Of a stretch of DNA of 64,000 nt, positions 35,021 to 44,417 are shown one piece after another. Origin of the DNA: Hyphomicrobium sp. 12-62-95 (lineage in GTDB: Bacteria > Pseudomonadota > Alphaproteobacteria > Rhizobiales > Hyphomicrobiaceae); NCBI GenBank assembly GCA_002279935.1, contig NCCZ01000012.1, positions 124,001-188,000 on the forward strand, read 5' to 3'. The notes below the pieces were generated by a model that was not told where the DNA came from, ran no database searches, and worked only from the letters and a program-made list of their open reading frames with translations. Made by a program: the position numbers and the translations under genes. Numbering within the stretch: the first letter of the stretch is position 1; the number at the start of each line of letters is the position of its first letter.

Positions 35021-35809
35021 ATGACCGAAGCCGAACCGCAATTCATCGAAGTGGGCACCGGCGAGACCCGCCGCCGCATGGCCTATCGCCGCGAAGCCCG
35101 CCCCGGCTCCGGCAAACCCGGCCTCTTCTGGTGCGCCGGCTTCAAGTCCGACATGGCGAGCACCAAGGCCACAGCACTGGCCGCCCACGCCGCAACCCGC
35201 GGCATCGATTGCGTCCGCTTCGATTATTCCGGCCACGGCCTCTCCGAAGGCCCCTTTGAAAAGGGCACCATCGGCCGCTGGATTGAAGAAGCCGAAACCG
35301 TCTTCCGCACCATCGCCAAAGGCCCGCAGATCATCATCGGTTCCAGCATGGGCGGCCACATCGCGCTGATGCTGCTCAAACGCCTTCTCGAGCACGACCC
35401 CGCCGAGGCCGCCCGCATCACAGCCCTCGTCCTCATCGCGCCTGCCTGGGACATGACCGAAGAACTGATGTGGAAGCAATTTCCGCCCGCGGCCCGCCGC
35501 GCCCTCGAAAGCGACGGCGTCTACTACGAGCCTTCAAACTACGGCGAACCCTACACGATCACCCGCGCGCTCATCGAAGACGGCCGCGCCCATCTCCTCG
35601 CGCGCCAACCCTTCGACCCCGGCCGTCCCATCCTCATCCTACAAGGCCTGCAAGACCCCGACGTTCCGGCCAGCCACGTACGCGAATTGGAAACGTTCCT
35701 CACCGGCGGCCACGTCCGCATCACTGAAGTACCCGACGGCGAACACCGCCTCTCGCGCGCCCAGGATCTGGCGCTGCTCTTCCAATTGATCGACGAAGTC
35801 AGTCAATAA
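35021..35809 (+). CDS. Alpha/beta hydrolase
   Basis: A 262-aa serine hydrolase. The nucleophile elbow GSSMGG places Ser109. FDYSGHGLSEG is the oxyanion-side loop, LQGLQDPDVPASH carries the likely acid, and DGEHRLSR the His. The overall pattern recalls the ABHD10-like/carboxylesterase subgroup. Thioesterase or esterase activity is probable; the substrate is unknown. Only AGG directly abuts the ATG, so the SD is poor. Tandem hairpin repeats follow its stop. Confidence 0.85.
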   Translation: MTEAEPQFIEVGTGETRRRMAYRREARPGSGKPGLFWCAGFKSDMASTKATALAAHAATRGIDCVRFDYSGHGLSEGPFEKGTIGRWIEEAETVFRTIAKGPQIIIGSSMGGHIALMLLKRLLEHDPAEAARITALVLIAPAWDMTEELMWKQFPPAARRALESDGVYYEPSNYGEPYTITRALIEDGRAHLLARQPFDPGRPILILQGLQDPDVPASHVRELETFLTGGHVRITEVPDGEHRLSRAQDLALLFQLIDEVSQ

Positions 35810-35829
35810 CCGCTCACGACGATTGGCGC

Positions 35830-35891
35830 CTCCACATCGGCCTGCCGAATGTGGAGCAACAAACCTCCACATCGGCCTGCCGAATGTGGAG
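35830..35891. repeat. Tandem 27-bp palindromic repeat (two copies)
   Basis: Two identical 27-bp units occupy 35830-35856 and 35865-35891, separated by CAACAAAC (period 35). Each unit can fold as an 8-bp stem CTCCACAT/ATGTGGAG continued by CGGC/GCCG past a bulged A, with loop CT. They lie between the convergent hydrolase and the next gene, whose stop begins 14 bp further on. They could be a double terminator or a REP-like element. No long T tract follows on either strand. Confidence 0.85.
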
Positions 35892-35904
35892 CAGTAAGAG
35901 AGCA

Positions 35905-37068
35905 CTATCGCGTGACGGCCGCCTCACGCATTGGCGCCGCCACGAGCCCGCGCAGCACCGCGGCTTCCAGCGCCTGCGGTCCAGCCTGCTCAGCGATCCG
36001 CTCCGGCACGATCCACGCCCGGTATCCGGCCGCCACCACCGTCCGCCCACACGACAGCCGCCCCGCGACCACACGGCACGACGCATCGCCCGACACCGCC
36101 CGCGCCTCGCGCCGGTCATGCACCAAAACCTTGAGGTCCACCGGCTGGATCGTCGCCGCCCCATCGAGCGTCACGCCGCGAAACACACACGTGAGCTTAT
36201 TCCGGCACGCCCCGGCCCGCTTGCCGAACGTATTCCCCGGCCCTAGCGTCTTGCGCATCGCCATCACGCGCGCAGGCTCAGCGGCACCATTCGACACGAA
36301 GCACAGCGAGCCCTCGCACAACACCGGATCGGCCGTCTTGTTAAAGCGCCGAATACCTTTCTTGCCGGGCTCCATCACCAGAAGAACCGTCACACGCGGA
36401 TCGTCCGGTACACGCGCCACGGGTGGCACCGGTGCTGGCCGCCCCAACGCCATCGGCGGCGGCAACACTTTGGCCGGCTCTTCCGCCACAACCTTCGGCG
36501 GCTCGATCTTCGGAGTAACAGGCTGAACCGTCTGCAGCGGCGGCGTGACAGGAACCGTCTCGCGCGCAACATCCGCCGCATCGTCCACCGGCGGCTTCAC
36601 GACCACCGGCGCTTTCGCCGTATCCGTCACGGGCTTTGCCGCCCTGTCCTTGTTCGTTAAAATGTCCTTGTTGGTCAACGCCGGCTTGAATGTCGACTCG
36701 CCCGCCGGCTCCTTGGCCACCGCACCCGCCGCTTTAGCCCGGCGCTGCTCTTCGGCGCGCTTCAGTTTATCGGCCAACGCCCGGCCTTCCGCCTCGCGCT
36801 GCGCTTCCAAAGCGCGCTGCCGGCTCTCGTCCGTCTCATCCGCAGCGGCAGAAGTTCCCGCTCGCTCCGCCGCTTCCTGCCGCGCGCGCTCAAGCATCTC
36901 GGCTTCATACGCCTTGCGATCCGCGTCGTCAGTCTTGACGGACACGTTCGCCGGCGGCTCGGAAAACCGGTTGGCGATATCGTGCGCCGCGCTCTCCGCC
37001 ATCACCGGCAACGTCAAGAAGAACGACAAAGCAAAAACGCCAACCCGTGCTGCCGCGTCAAACCGCAT
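35905..37068 (-). CDS. Secreted protein with disordered linker and Cys-bearing C-domain
   Basis: A 387-aa protein. A signal peptide (VGVFALSFFLTLPVMA) precedes a charged helical segment rich in Glu/Arg/Ala (about residues 40-110), then a Pro/Val/Lys-rich linker to about 210. The globular C-terminal domain (VTVLLVMEPGKKGIRRFNK onward) has six Cys (LCEGSLCF, ACRNKLTCVF, SCRV..LSCG). The Cys pairs suggest disulfides in the periplasm. The family is not recognised. ATG at 37068 is chosen; a GTG 9 bases upstream is possible. Confidence 0.7.
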   Translation of the reverse strand: MRFDAAARVGVFALSFFLTLPVMAESAAHDIANRFSEPPANVSVKTDDADRKAYEAEMLERARQEAAERAGTSAAADETDESRQRALEAQREAEGRALADKLKRAEEQRRAKAAGAVAKEPAGESTFKPALTNKDILTNKDRAAKPVTDTAKAPVVVKPPVDDAADVARETVPVTPPLQTVQPVTPKIEPPKVVAEEPAKVLPPPMALGRPAPVPPVARVPDDPRVTVLLVMEPGKKGIRRFNKTADPVLCEGSLCFVSNGAAEPARVMAMRKTLGPGNTFGKRAGACRNKLTCVFRGVTLDGAATIQPVDLKVLVHDRREARAVSGDASCRVVAGRLSCGRTVVAAGYRAWIVPERIAEQAGPQALEAAVLRGLVAAPMREAAVTR

Positions 37069-37170
37069 CACACACACCCGCCCTTGAGGAACTTCACGCC
37101 ACAGTCCTTCATAATTCCGGCAGGAAAGCGGATGGCGTCTGAATGGCGGCTGAACGACGTGGCGCCGCGC

Positions 37171-38055
37171 TTAAGCCGTCTCTTCGGCAATCGCAGCAAG
37201 CCCCTCCCGATACGTCGGAAACGCCAATTCCACACCCAGATCATTTTTGATCCGGTCATTCCGCACGCGCTTATTTTCTGAATAAAAGCTGCGCCCCATT
37301 TCGCTGAGGTCGGCCGCCTCATACGCAATCTCAACCGGCGGCGGCAATCCCAAGATCATCGCGGCATAGGCATTCACATCCTGCGGCGGCGCCGGCTCAT
37401 CGTCCGTCACGTTGTAGATCGCGTGCACATGCGGCCGCGAGAATGCCGCAATCAGCGTTCGCGCGATGTCTTCCACATGGATGCGGTTGAACACCTGATC
37501 CGTCTTTACGATCGATCGCGTCGTCCCACTCCGCAAACCCTCGATTGCACTGCTCCCCGGCCCGTAGATCCCAGCCAGCCGGAAAATCTCTACCCGCTTG
37601 CCCGAGGCCTTGCCGAAGTCGAGCCATTGCTGCTCGGCCAACGCCCGCCGCCGCGAACGTTCCGACAATGGCGTGGCCGGTGTCGTCTCGTCCACCCAAG
37701 CCCCGCCATGATCGCCATAAACGCCGATCGTCGACAAATACCCGATCCACTCCGCGTTCGACTGCGCGATGTCCCCCGCGTGATGCCGCAAAACCGGATC
37801 GCCCTGCGCATCGGGCGGAGCGGACACCACGATATGCGAGGCGCGCCGCGCCGCCGGCCCCGCCCCTTGGCTCGGACCCGACCCCACACCCGGCTTCAAT
37901 CCGTCGAACACATAGCCCATGTAACCGAGGTCCTGGATGCGCTCCACGCCCTCCGCCGACCGCGCGGTGCCCGCGATATGCCAGCCATCGTCCTCGAGCT
38001 TCACCGCAAGACGCCGCGCGCTATACCCCAAACCAAAACAAAACAGCATCGGCAT
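37171..38055 (-). CDS. NAD-dependent epimerase/dehydratase-like SDR
   Basis: A 294-aa extended-SDR-like protein starting MPMLFCFGLGYSARRLAVKL, a degenerate Rossmann motif (GLGYSAR), with YLSTIGVYGDHGGAWVDE, FRLAGIYGPGSSA and NRIHVEDIARTL. This is the YeeZ-like family often found beside queG and GST genes in Hyphomicrobiales. The reaction is unknown. Its ATG overlaps the queG stop (TGATG), so the two are translationally coupled. Confidence 0.85.
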   Translation of the reverse strand: MPMLFCFGLGYSARRLAVKLEDDGWHIAGTARSAEGVERIQDLGYMGYVFDGLKPGVGSGPSQGAGPAARRASHIVVSAPPDAQGDPVLRHHAGDIAQSNAEWIGYLSTIGVYGDHGGAWVDETTPATPLSERSRRRALAEQQWLDFGKASGKRVEIFRLAGIYGPGSSAIEGLRSGTTRSIVKTDQVFNRIHVEDIARTLIAAFSRPHVHAIYNVTDDEPAPPQDVNAYAAMILGLPPPVEIAYEAADLSEMGRSFYSENKRVRNDRIKNDLGVELAFPTYREGLAAIAEETA

Positions 38056-39212
38056 CACATCGTCTCCATCATCCACTCGGCACGCACGGTCTCGTCCGGC
38101 TCCACTGCCATCCGCCAAACGCGCTCCAATCCGAACTCTTCGCACGTCGCCAATCGCGCCAGCGCCCAAACCGCCATGCCCCGCACCAACGGCGAGTCAT
38201 CATCGAGGAGCGTGCGCACATGCTCAAGAAGTGTGATATCGCCAGAATTTCCGGCCGCCACGAGCACATTGCGCACAAACCGGTCCCGCCCCGTCCGCTT
38301 CACCGGCGTCCCCGCGAACCGCGCCCGGAACGCGGCGTCGTCGAGTTTAAGCAAATCGCGCAGCGGCGGGTTGTCGGTCTCAGCCCGCGCAGCAAAGCGC
38401 ATCTCCCGCGCCACGGCCGCAAACTTGTTCCACGGGCAGACCGCCAGACAGTCATCACACCCATAGATGCGGTTGCCCATCGGCGCGCGAAATTCGCGCG
38501 CGATCTGGCCTTTGTGTTCGATGCTCAGATACGCCAGACACCGCCGCGCATCGAGCTGATAAGGCGCCGGAAACGCCGCCGTCGGGCAAATGTCCAGACA
38601 CCTTCGGCATGATCCGCAGTGATCGGCCTCCGACGCATCCGGCTGCAACTCCGCCGTCGTCAACAGCACGCCGAGAAACAGCCATGACCCATGCACGCGC
38701 GACACGAGGTTCGTGTGCTTGCCCTGCCAGCCGATCCCCGCCAGCGCCGCCAACGGCTTCTCCATCAGCGGCGCCGTATCGACGAAAACTTTCACGTCAC
38801 CGCCCGTCGCCGCCACGACCTCTCCCGCCAATTGCTTCAACTTCGGCTTCAGGATCTCATGATAGTCCTTGCCGTGCGCATAGACCGAGATTGCACCGCG
38901 CGCCGTCTCCTTCAGCGCCTCCAGAGGATCGGTGGACGGCGCATAGCTCATCCCCACCATCACCGCGCTTTTCGCCTCCGGCCACAGCACCAGTGGATCG
39001 CCACGCCGCTCCGCGGTCGTCTCGATCCAGTCCATATCGCCGTGCCGCCCAGCCGCCAGAAACGCGGCCAACCGCTCCGCCTGCACACCGCCGCCCCACA
39101 GACGCGCGACCCCGAACGCATCGAACCCGAGCGCTTCGGCGGATGCGCGCAACCGTGCCGCCACCGCTTCCGGCTCTGTCGACGCGTGCATGGGCGAGGC
39201 GGACGTCATCAC
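38055..39212 (-). CDS. queG: Epoxyqueuosine reductase QueG
   Basis: QueG reduces epoxyqueuosine to queuosine in tRNA using cobalamin and two 4Fe-4S clusters. The protein is 385 aa. Its ferredoxin-type motifs CGSCRRCLDICPTAAF (near residue 200) and GCDDCLAVCPWNKF (near residue 250) are intact, followed by HEAT-like C-terminal helices. FVDTAPLMEKPLA and GWQGKHTNL match the cobalamin-binding region. It lies between the GST gene (1 bp gap) and the epimerase-like gene. Confidence 0.95.
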   Translation of the reverse strand: MMTSASPMHASTEPEAVAARLRASAEALGFDAFGVARLWGGGVQAERLAAFLAAGRHGDMDWIETTAERRGDPLVLWPEAKSAVMVGMSYAPSTDPLEALKETARGAISVYAHGKDYHEILKPKLKQLAGEVVAATGGDVKVFVDTAPLMEKPLAALAGIGWQGKHTNLVSRVHGSWLFLGVLLTTAELQPDASEADHCGSCRRCLDICPTAAFPAPYQLDARRCLAYLSIEHKGQIAREFRAPMGNRIYGCDDCLAVCPWNKFAAVAREMRFAARAETDNPPLRDLLKLDDAAFRARFAGTPVKRTGRDRFVRNVLVAAGNSGDITLLEHVRTLLDDDSPLVRGMAVWALARLATCEEFGLERVWRMAVEPDETVRAEWMMETM

Positions 39213-39213
39213 A

Positions 39214-39909
39214 TCAAAAATCGAGATCGGCGTAGGTCCGGTGCGGCGGCAGACCCGGCAGCCGGTCGGTCAACAGGCTGCGAAACGCCGGCCGCGACTT
39301 TAACCGCACGTACCAGGACTTGGCGGGGGCGTGCTGCTCCCAGTCTATATCGCCAAGATAATCGAGAACCGACACATGCCCCGCTGCCGCCATATCGGCA
39401 AAACTCAAGCGCGGCCCCGCCAGCCAATCGCGGCTGAGCGCCAGATGATCGATGTAGCGCAAATGCTGCCGCAGATTGTGCCGCACGGCTCTCATTGTTT
39501 CCGCGTCCGGCGGGCTGCCGTGACCCGGTGCCAGCATCGCCGTAATCTTCGTATCGATGAGATCGCGCGACACCTCGCGCTCGAATTTGTTCAAGAACCA
39601 GTCAGCGAGCCGGCGCACCTCCGCCCGTTCCAGCGCGGTCCCGGGAAAAAGCCCGCCCCGTCCCGCGTCGCTCGTCTGCGCCAACCCCTGCTCATCCAGA
39701 TATTCGGTGATGGCATAGGCCCCTGCCACCGGCGTGTCGTCCGCTGGCACCAGCACCGGCAACTCGCCAGCCGGATTGAGTTCGAGCAGGTCCGCGGTCC
39801 ACGCCCACGGCTGCTCTTCGACCAACTGGACGTCATGTCCGAGTTCGGCCAGCGCGATCCGTACGGCCCGGCTGCGGGGACAGAAAGGGTAGTGAACGAG
39901 GACGGTCAT
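39214..39909 (-). CDS. Glutathione S-transferase family protein
   Basis: A 231-aa protein with a thioredoxin-like N-domain: CPRSRAVRIALAE with a candidate catalytic Cys at residue 10, and ELPVLVPADDTPVAGAYAI for the gamma-Glu site. An all-helical C-domain follows (RLSFADMAAAGHVSVLDYLG). It is the first gene of the GST-queG-epimerase operon. gshB elsewhere in the window supplies glutathione. The substrate is unknown. Confidence 0.9.
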   Translation of the reverse strand: MTVLVHYPFCPRSRAVRIALAELGHDVQLVEEQPWAWTADLLELNPAGELPVLVPADDTPVAGAYAITEYLDEQGLAQTSDAGRGGLFPGTALERAEVRRLADWFLNKFEREVSRDLIDTKITAMLAPGHGSPPDAETMRAVRHNLRQHLRYIDHLALSRDWLAGPRLSFADMAAAGHVSVLDYLGDIDWEQHAPAKSWYVRLKSRPAFRSLLTDRLPGLPPHRTYADLDF

Positions 39910-40114
39910 CGCCGGCGGTTACCGAATTCTAAAGTCCATTGATGATGATCCTGCATCTACGCGAATCCGCAACACTTGTCGTGTCTATTGGCCGGATCGG
40001 CAGGATTGGGGCATCCGCCTTGGCGGCGCCCCGTTGATCGTGTCATAGCGGCCCAGCGCCAGGGTGTCTTGCGGGGCAACGAATTCGGGGTCTAGGGGAG
40101 GTCTAAGGCAGAAA

Positions 40115-40912
40115 ATGGAAACGTGGCAGGCCATTCTGCTCGGCATCCTGGAAGGTTTGACCGAATTTATACCCGTCTCCTCAACGGGCCACGTCCTTTT
40201 GGCCGGCCACTTCCTCGGCGTTCACTCTCCGGGCCGCGCATTCGAAGTCCTGATCCAGCTCGGCGCCATTCTCGCCATTCTTGCCGTTTACTTCGGCCGC
40301 CTGTGTGCCACGGCGAAAGCCATTCCGCACAGCCCCCAAGCGCGGAGCTTCGTCCTCTCCGTCTTGATCGCGTTTCTGCCCGCCGCGATAGCCGGCGCAG
40401 CCTTGCATGGGTTCATCAAGGGCGTCTTGTTCGAAACCCCGGCGCTGATCTGCATCATGCTGATCCTGGGCGGCTTCGTGCTGCTCGCCGTTGATCGCCT
40501 CGCGGTCACCCCGCACTACACCGAAGCCATGGAATTCCCACCCGCTCTGGCGTTGAAGATCGGCCTCTTTCAGACGCTGGCCATGATCCCCGGCGTCTCG
40601 CGCTCCGGCGCCACCATCGTTGGCGGATTGCTGCTGGGCGCCGACAAGCGCGCGGCGGCCGAATTCAGCTTCTTCCTCGCCATTCCGACCATGGCTGGCG
40701 CTTTCGCCTTCGACCTCTACAAAAACTGGCCGACGCTGGACGTCTCCAACGCGACCCCGATTGTCATCGGCTTTGTCACGGCGTTCCTAGCGGCCCTCGT
40801 TGTCGTGCGTGTGCTCCTGGAATTCGTCAGCCGTCACGGCTACGCCCCCTTCGGTTGGTGGCGCATTATCGTTGGCGCTGCGGGTCTCGCAGCGCTCCAG
40901 TTAGGCCATTAA
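40115..40912 (+). CDS. uppP: Undecaprenyl-diphosphatase UppP (BacA)
   Basis: An integral membrane phosphatase that recycles undecaprenyl diphosphate for peptidoglycan and polysaccharide synthesis. It is 265 aa with about eight helices. Signatures are [16 protein letters not shown] near residue 11 and [15 protein letters not shown] start at the ATG at 40115 (family begins [11 protein letters not shown]), with AAGG nine bases upstream; a longer in-frame start at 40064 adds non-conserved residues. Confidence 0.96.
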   Translation: METWQAILLGILEGLTEFIPVSSTGHVLLAGHFLGVHSPGRAFEVLIQLGAILAILAVYFGRLCATAKAIPHSPQARSFVLSVLIAFLPAAIAGAALHGFIKGVLFETPALICIMLILGGFVLLAVDRLAVTPHYTEAMEFPPALALKIGLFQTLAMIPGVSRSGATIVGGLLLGADKRAAAEFSFFLAIPTMAGAFAFDLYKNWPTLDVSNATPIVIGFVTAFLAALVVVRVLLEFVSRHGYAPFGWWRIIVGAAGLAALQLGH

Positions 40913-40931
40913 AATTGGGGTTTGGCGGCCA

Positions 40932-41396
40932 CTACGCGGCGTGCGATGCCGCCGTCGAGGTCAACAGCCGCCGCAGGGTGTCGGCGTCCTTGGCCGAACG
41001 TAGCTGTTCCAAAGTCGCCGGCTCCCGAACCAGACGCGAGATCCGCGCCAGCGCCTTCAAATGATCACCACTCGCATGCTCCGGCGCCAGCAACACGAAG
41101 ATCAAATCGACGTCCTGATCATCCTGACTATCGAACGGGATCGGCTTGGCCAACCGTGCGAACATGCACACGATATTCGTGAGCGCCTTGAATTTCACAT
41201 GCGGGATTGCGATCCCCCGCCCCAGGCCCGTCGAGCCCAGCCGTTCGCGCTGCAGCAATGCATCGAAGATGTCGCGCTGCTCGAGGTGCGTGATTTCCGC
41301 GGCCTTCACGGCGAGTTCGCTCAGAGCCTGCTTTTTGCAGGTAACGTCCAGCGAGGGAATGATTGCGTCTGCGGACAGAATATCTGCCAAGTCCAT
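40932..41396 (-). CDS. ptsN: Nitrogen-regulatory PTS EIIA protein PtsN
   Basis: A 154-aa EIIA-Ntr domain. The phosphorylatable His66 lies in GRGIAIPHVKF, preceded by LQRERLGSTGLG. It receives phosphate from the PTS-Ntr chain and modulates nitrogen, potassium and metabolic functions. It is on the same strand as rpoN upstream, as in related genomes, but the ribosome-hibernation gene usually between them is absent (see 41397-41927). Confidence 0.95.
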   Translation of the reverse strand: MDLADILSADAIIPSLDVTCKKQALSELAVKAAEITHLEQRDIFDALLQRERLGSTGLGRGIAIPHVKFKALTNIVCMFARLAKPIPFDSQDDQDVDLIFVLLAPEHASGDHLKALARISRLVREPATLEQLRSAKDADTLRRLLTSTAASHAA

Positions 41397-41927
41397 GAGT
41401 GAGATCTTTCGATGGGGGAGCGGCCGCTCATCTCGTCGTCAGCGCCGGTCTGCCCGAAGCCTCATTTGTTCGCCCGGAGGACCTCGATCCCCCAAGCACC
41501 CGATTGACGCCCCGGCGCCGATCGCCGGAATAAGCTCGCCTGCACCCGAAATGCCCTTTGGACTATGGCACTGCCACACGACCCGCGGACAACGGCTGCT
41601 CCTCTATATCAGTTCCGGCCGCCCGCCCTCAGCGTTTCGCCGCACCTGCGTAAACGGCTCACTCCGCAGCAATCCCTAAGACGCTGCCGTAACACCGTTC
41701 AATTTATTGCTTGCCTCTACGCCACCCACCCGGTTGCCCGCCTCGCTCCCCCGCGAAGCCGCACGAACAGTAGCTTTTCCAATCGGTTACGCGAACGCCC
41801 GCCGCGGAAAACCGATCCTACACGACGCTAGTCTGTGTCGCGGCGTCTGTCAAACGCTTGTCGAGTGTACAACCTTTTGCGCTGCAGCAATGATCAGCGA
41901 TGACCGGATTGCCAGCAGGTGGGGGGC
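41397..41927. other. 531-bp gap between rpoN and ptsN without a supported gene
   Basis: Related alphaproteobacteria commonly carry a ribosome-hibernation factor gene (hpf/raiA) here. No minus-strand frame of that type is present. Several plus-strand frames of 60-90 codons overlap one another, have no family motif and no good SD, and are rich in Arg/Ser/Pro as expected of non-coding high-GC DNA. The first part should hold the ptsN promoter. I see nothing else definite. Confidence 0.6.
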
Positions 41928-43463
41928 TTAAACGCGCATCCCGCGATCCAACACCCGCTTATCCCGCCGCCTCTGGACGGAAGATGGGATCCGCATCGCC
42001 TCGCGGTACTTCGCCACCGTCCGCCGCGCGATATCGACCCCGTCGCCTTTCAGCCGCTCGACGATCATGTCGTCGGACAGGATCGCGCTGGCCACTTCCC
42101 CGTCGATCAGCTGCTTGATCCGGTGCCGCACGGCTTCCGACGAGTGCGCTTCGCCGTCGCCATCCGACGAGTTGATTGACGACGTGAAGAAATACTTGAG
42201 CTCCAATATCCCGCGCGGCGTCGCGATGTACTTGTTCGACGTCACCCGCGACACGGTCGATTCGTGCATCGAAATGGCATCCGCCACCGTCTTCAAATTC
42301 ATCGGCCGCAGGTACTGCACGCCATGCGTGAAGAACGCATCCTGCTGCCGCACAATCTCCTCCGCCACGCGCAAGATCGTCCGCGCCCGCTGGTCGAGGC
42401 TCTTTACCAGCCAGTTTGCCGTCTGCAGGCACTCCAGCAGATAGCCCTTGTCCTTATCGTTGCGCGCCGTCTTCGACACCTTGGCGTAGTAGACGCGATT
42501 GACCAGAACCCGCGGCAGCGTGTCGGAATTGAGTTCAATCAGCCAGCTACCATCGTTGCCCGGCCGCACGATGATATCCGGCACCACCGGCTGCATCTGC
42601 ACCGACCCGAACTTCAAACCCGGCTTCGGATTGAGCGTCTTGATCTCCGCGATCATCTCGGCCAGCTCGTCGGCATCCACGCCAACCGCCCGCTTCAACG
42701 CCGCCAGATTATGCGTCGCCAGATGCCCCAGATTGTCTAAGAGCGCCGCGATCTGCGGATCATACCGGTTCTGCTCTTTTAGCTGCAGCGCCAGGCATTC
42801 CGCTAACGACCGCGCGCACACGCCCGCCGGATCGAAAGCCTGCAATACACCCAGAACGCGCTCCACCATCCGGTCTGGCGCCGCGAGCTTGGCTTGGATA
42901 TCGCTCAGATCCGCGTGCAGATATCCCGCCTCGTCCACGGTATCGATCAGATACTGCGCCACCAGCCGTTCCGCCGGATCGCTGATCGCCAACGCCACCT
43001 GCTCCACGAGATGCTCGCGCAACGAGATGTCGGCCGTCGCGTAGGCTTCCAGGTTCGAGTCCTCGTCGTCGAACGAAGACCCCCTCTGCTTCACCTGCGA
43101 CCACTGCGACCCGTTCGGATCCGGCCCTTCGGCCGGCGCAGCATCCGGATAAACGTTCTCGAATTCGGTATCGAAGCTATCGGTGGCATCCGCCGCCACC
43201 GGCTTCTCCAGATCAAGCCAATCGTCGGCCTCGCCACCCTCGCCCGCATCCGCCCGCTCGTTGGCCTCCGGCTCCGCAGGTGCCGCCGGCACATCGGGCA
43301 CGGCTTCTTCCAGCTCCAGAAGCGGGTTGCGCTCCAGCTCACCTTCAATGAATTGGCTAAGTTCCAGGTTGGAGTATTGAAGCAGCCGGATGGCCTGCTG
43401 CAACTGGGGTGTCATCACCAGCTGCTGGCCTTGCCGCATCTCCAATTTGGTTGAGATTGCCAT
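41928..43463 (-). CDS. rpoN: RNA polymerase sigma-54 factor RpoN
   Basis: A 511-aa sigma-54. The Gln/Leu-rich activator-contact region I starts KLEMRQGQQLVMTPQLQQAI. An acidic region II follows (to about residue 110), then the core-binding domain (PAGVCARSLAECLALQL). The HTH and the RpoN box ARRTVAKYREAMRI near residue 480 bind -24/-12 promoters. It directs nitrogen and other enhancer-dependent genes. lptB lies 44 bp upstream on the same strand, so the Lpt genes and rpoN may be co-transcribed. Confidence 0.97.
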   Translation of the reverse strand: MAISTKLEMRQGQQLVMTPQLQQAIRLLQYSNLELSQFIEGELERNPLLELEEAVPDVPAAPAEPEANERADAGEGGEADDWLDLEKPVAADATDSFDTEFENVYPDAAPAEGPDPNGSQWSQVKQRGSSFDDEDSNLEAYATADISLREHLVEQVALAISDPAERLVAQYLIDTVDEAGYLHADLSDIQAKLAAPDRMVERVLGVLQAFDPAGVCARSLAECLALQLKEQNRYDPQIAALLDNLGHLATHNLAALKRAVGVDADELAEMIAEIKTLNPKPGLKFGSVQMQPVVPDIIVRPGNDGSWLIELNSDTLPRVLVNRVYYAKVSKTARNDKDKGYLLECLQTANWLVKSLDQRARTILRVAEEIVRQQDAFFTHGVQYLRPMNLKTVADAISMHESTVSRVTSNKYIATPRGILELKYFFTSSINSSDGDGEAHSSEAVRHRIKQLIDGEVASAILSDDMIVERLKGDGVDIARRTVAKYREAMRIPSSVQRRRDKRVLDRGMRV

Positions 43464-43507
43464 GACTTCTTCGAGGCACCACTACGAACGCGCGTCGTGA
43501 TCCTTAA

Positions 43508-44383
43508 TCAACGCCCGTTAACGAACATATCTCCCAGATAGACTTTACGGACGTCCTCGTTCTCTATGATTTCCGAAGGCTTACCGTGTGTCAGAACCTG
43601 ACCATCGTAAATGATGTAAGCCCTGTCGATAAGGCTCAGTGTCTCGCGCACGTTATGATCCGTAATGAGGACGCCAATCCCCCGGTCCGTCAAGTGCCGC
43701 ACCAACTCTTGAATATCGCCCACCGCGATCGGATCGATGCCCGCGAACGGCTCATCGAGGAGAATAAATGAGGGCCGCGACGCCAGCGCCCGGGCAATCT
43801 CGCACCGCCGCCGCTCCCCGCCCGACAGCGCGATGGACGGCGACTTCCTCAGCCGCGTAATCCGGAATTCCTCCAACAGGCTATCGAGTTGCTCTTTCCG
43901 ACGACGACGGTCCGGCTCATGCAGTTCGAGCACGGCCATGATGTTATCTTCCACCGACAGTCCGCGGAAAATCGAAGCTTCCTGCGGCAGATAGCCGATC
44001 CCCAGCCGCGCCCGGCGATACATCGGCAGCCGCGTCACATCCCGCCCGTCAATGGTAATGCGCCCTTCGTCCGCCGGCACCAGCCCGGTGATCATGTAGA
44101 ACACCGTCGTCTTGCCCGCCCCGTTGGGACCTAAAAGCCCAACCGACTCCCCGCGCCCGACCGCCAGGCTCACGCCCTTGACGACCTGACGCTTGCGGTA
44201 GGCTTTCTTCACATCAACGATGGTCAGCCAACCCTCGCCGCCGATCGATGGATCAACCGCCTCGGCGTCTTCATCATGCCGGCCATACGCCGTTGCAGCG
44301 TCGGAGAACGCAGGTTGCGCGCCCTGCGGCTGCCGCCCGCGCGCCTGCGGCTTCAAAAGACCTGTCAGCGACGTGATCTTCAC
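43508..44383 (-). CDS. lptB: LPS export ABC transporter ATP-binding protein LptB
   Basis: LptB is the cytosolic ATPase of the LptB2FG complex that extracts lipopolysaccharide from the inner membrane. Walker A GPNGAGKTT is near residue 83, the signature is LSGGERRRCEIARAL, and Walker B is FILLDEPFAGIDP. The GTG at 44383 is chosen for its AGGA SD nine bases upstream. That gives 291 aa, about 50 longer than E. coli LptB because of an N-terminal Pro/Gln/Ala-rich extension. It follows the LptC-LptA fusion gene by 34 bp. Confidence 0.94.
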   Translation of the reverse strand: MKITSLTGLLKPQARGRQPQGAQPAFSDAATAYGRHDEDAEAVDPSIGGEGWLTIVDVKKAYRKRQVVKGVSLAVGRGESVGLLGPNGAGKTTVFYMITGLVPADEGRITIDGRDVTRLPMYRRARLGIGYLPQEASIFRGLSVEDNIMAVLELHEPDRRRRKEQLDSLLEEFRITRLRKSPSIALSGGERRRCEIARALASRPSFILLDEPFAGIDPIAVGDIQELVRHLTDRGIGVLITDHNVRETLSLIDRAYIIYDGQVLTHGKPSEIIENEDVRKVYLGDMFVNGR

Positions 44384-44417
44384 AAACGGCAATCCTGCTG
44401 AAAGTGGGGCTCCGCGC

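Noticed and set aside
33180..35024. 614-codon plus-strand frame over infC and the glycosyltransferase
   Set aside because: The translation is Arg/Pro/His-rich with no motif and lies opposite two well-supported genes.
41400..41930. Overlapping plus-strand small frames in the rpoN-ptsN gap
   Set aside because: They overlap each other, lack SD sites and family motifs, and have the Arg/Ser/Pro composition of non-coding high-GC DNA.
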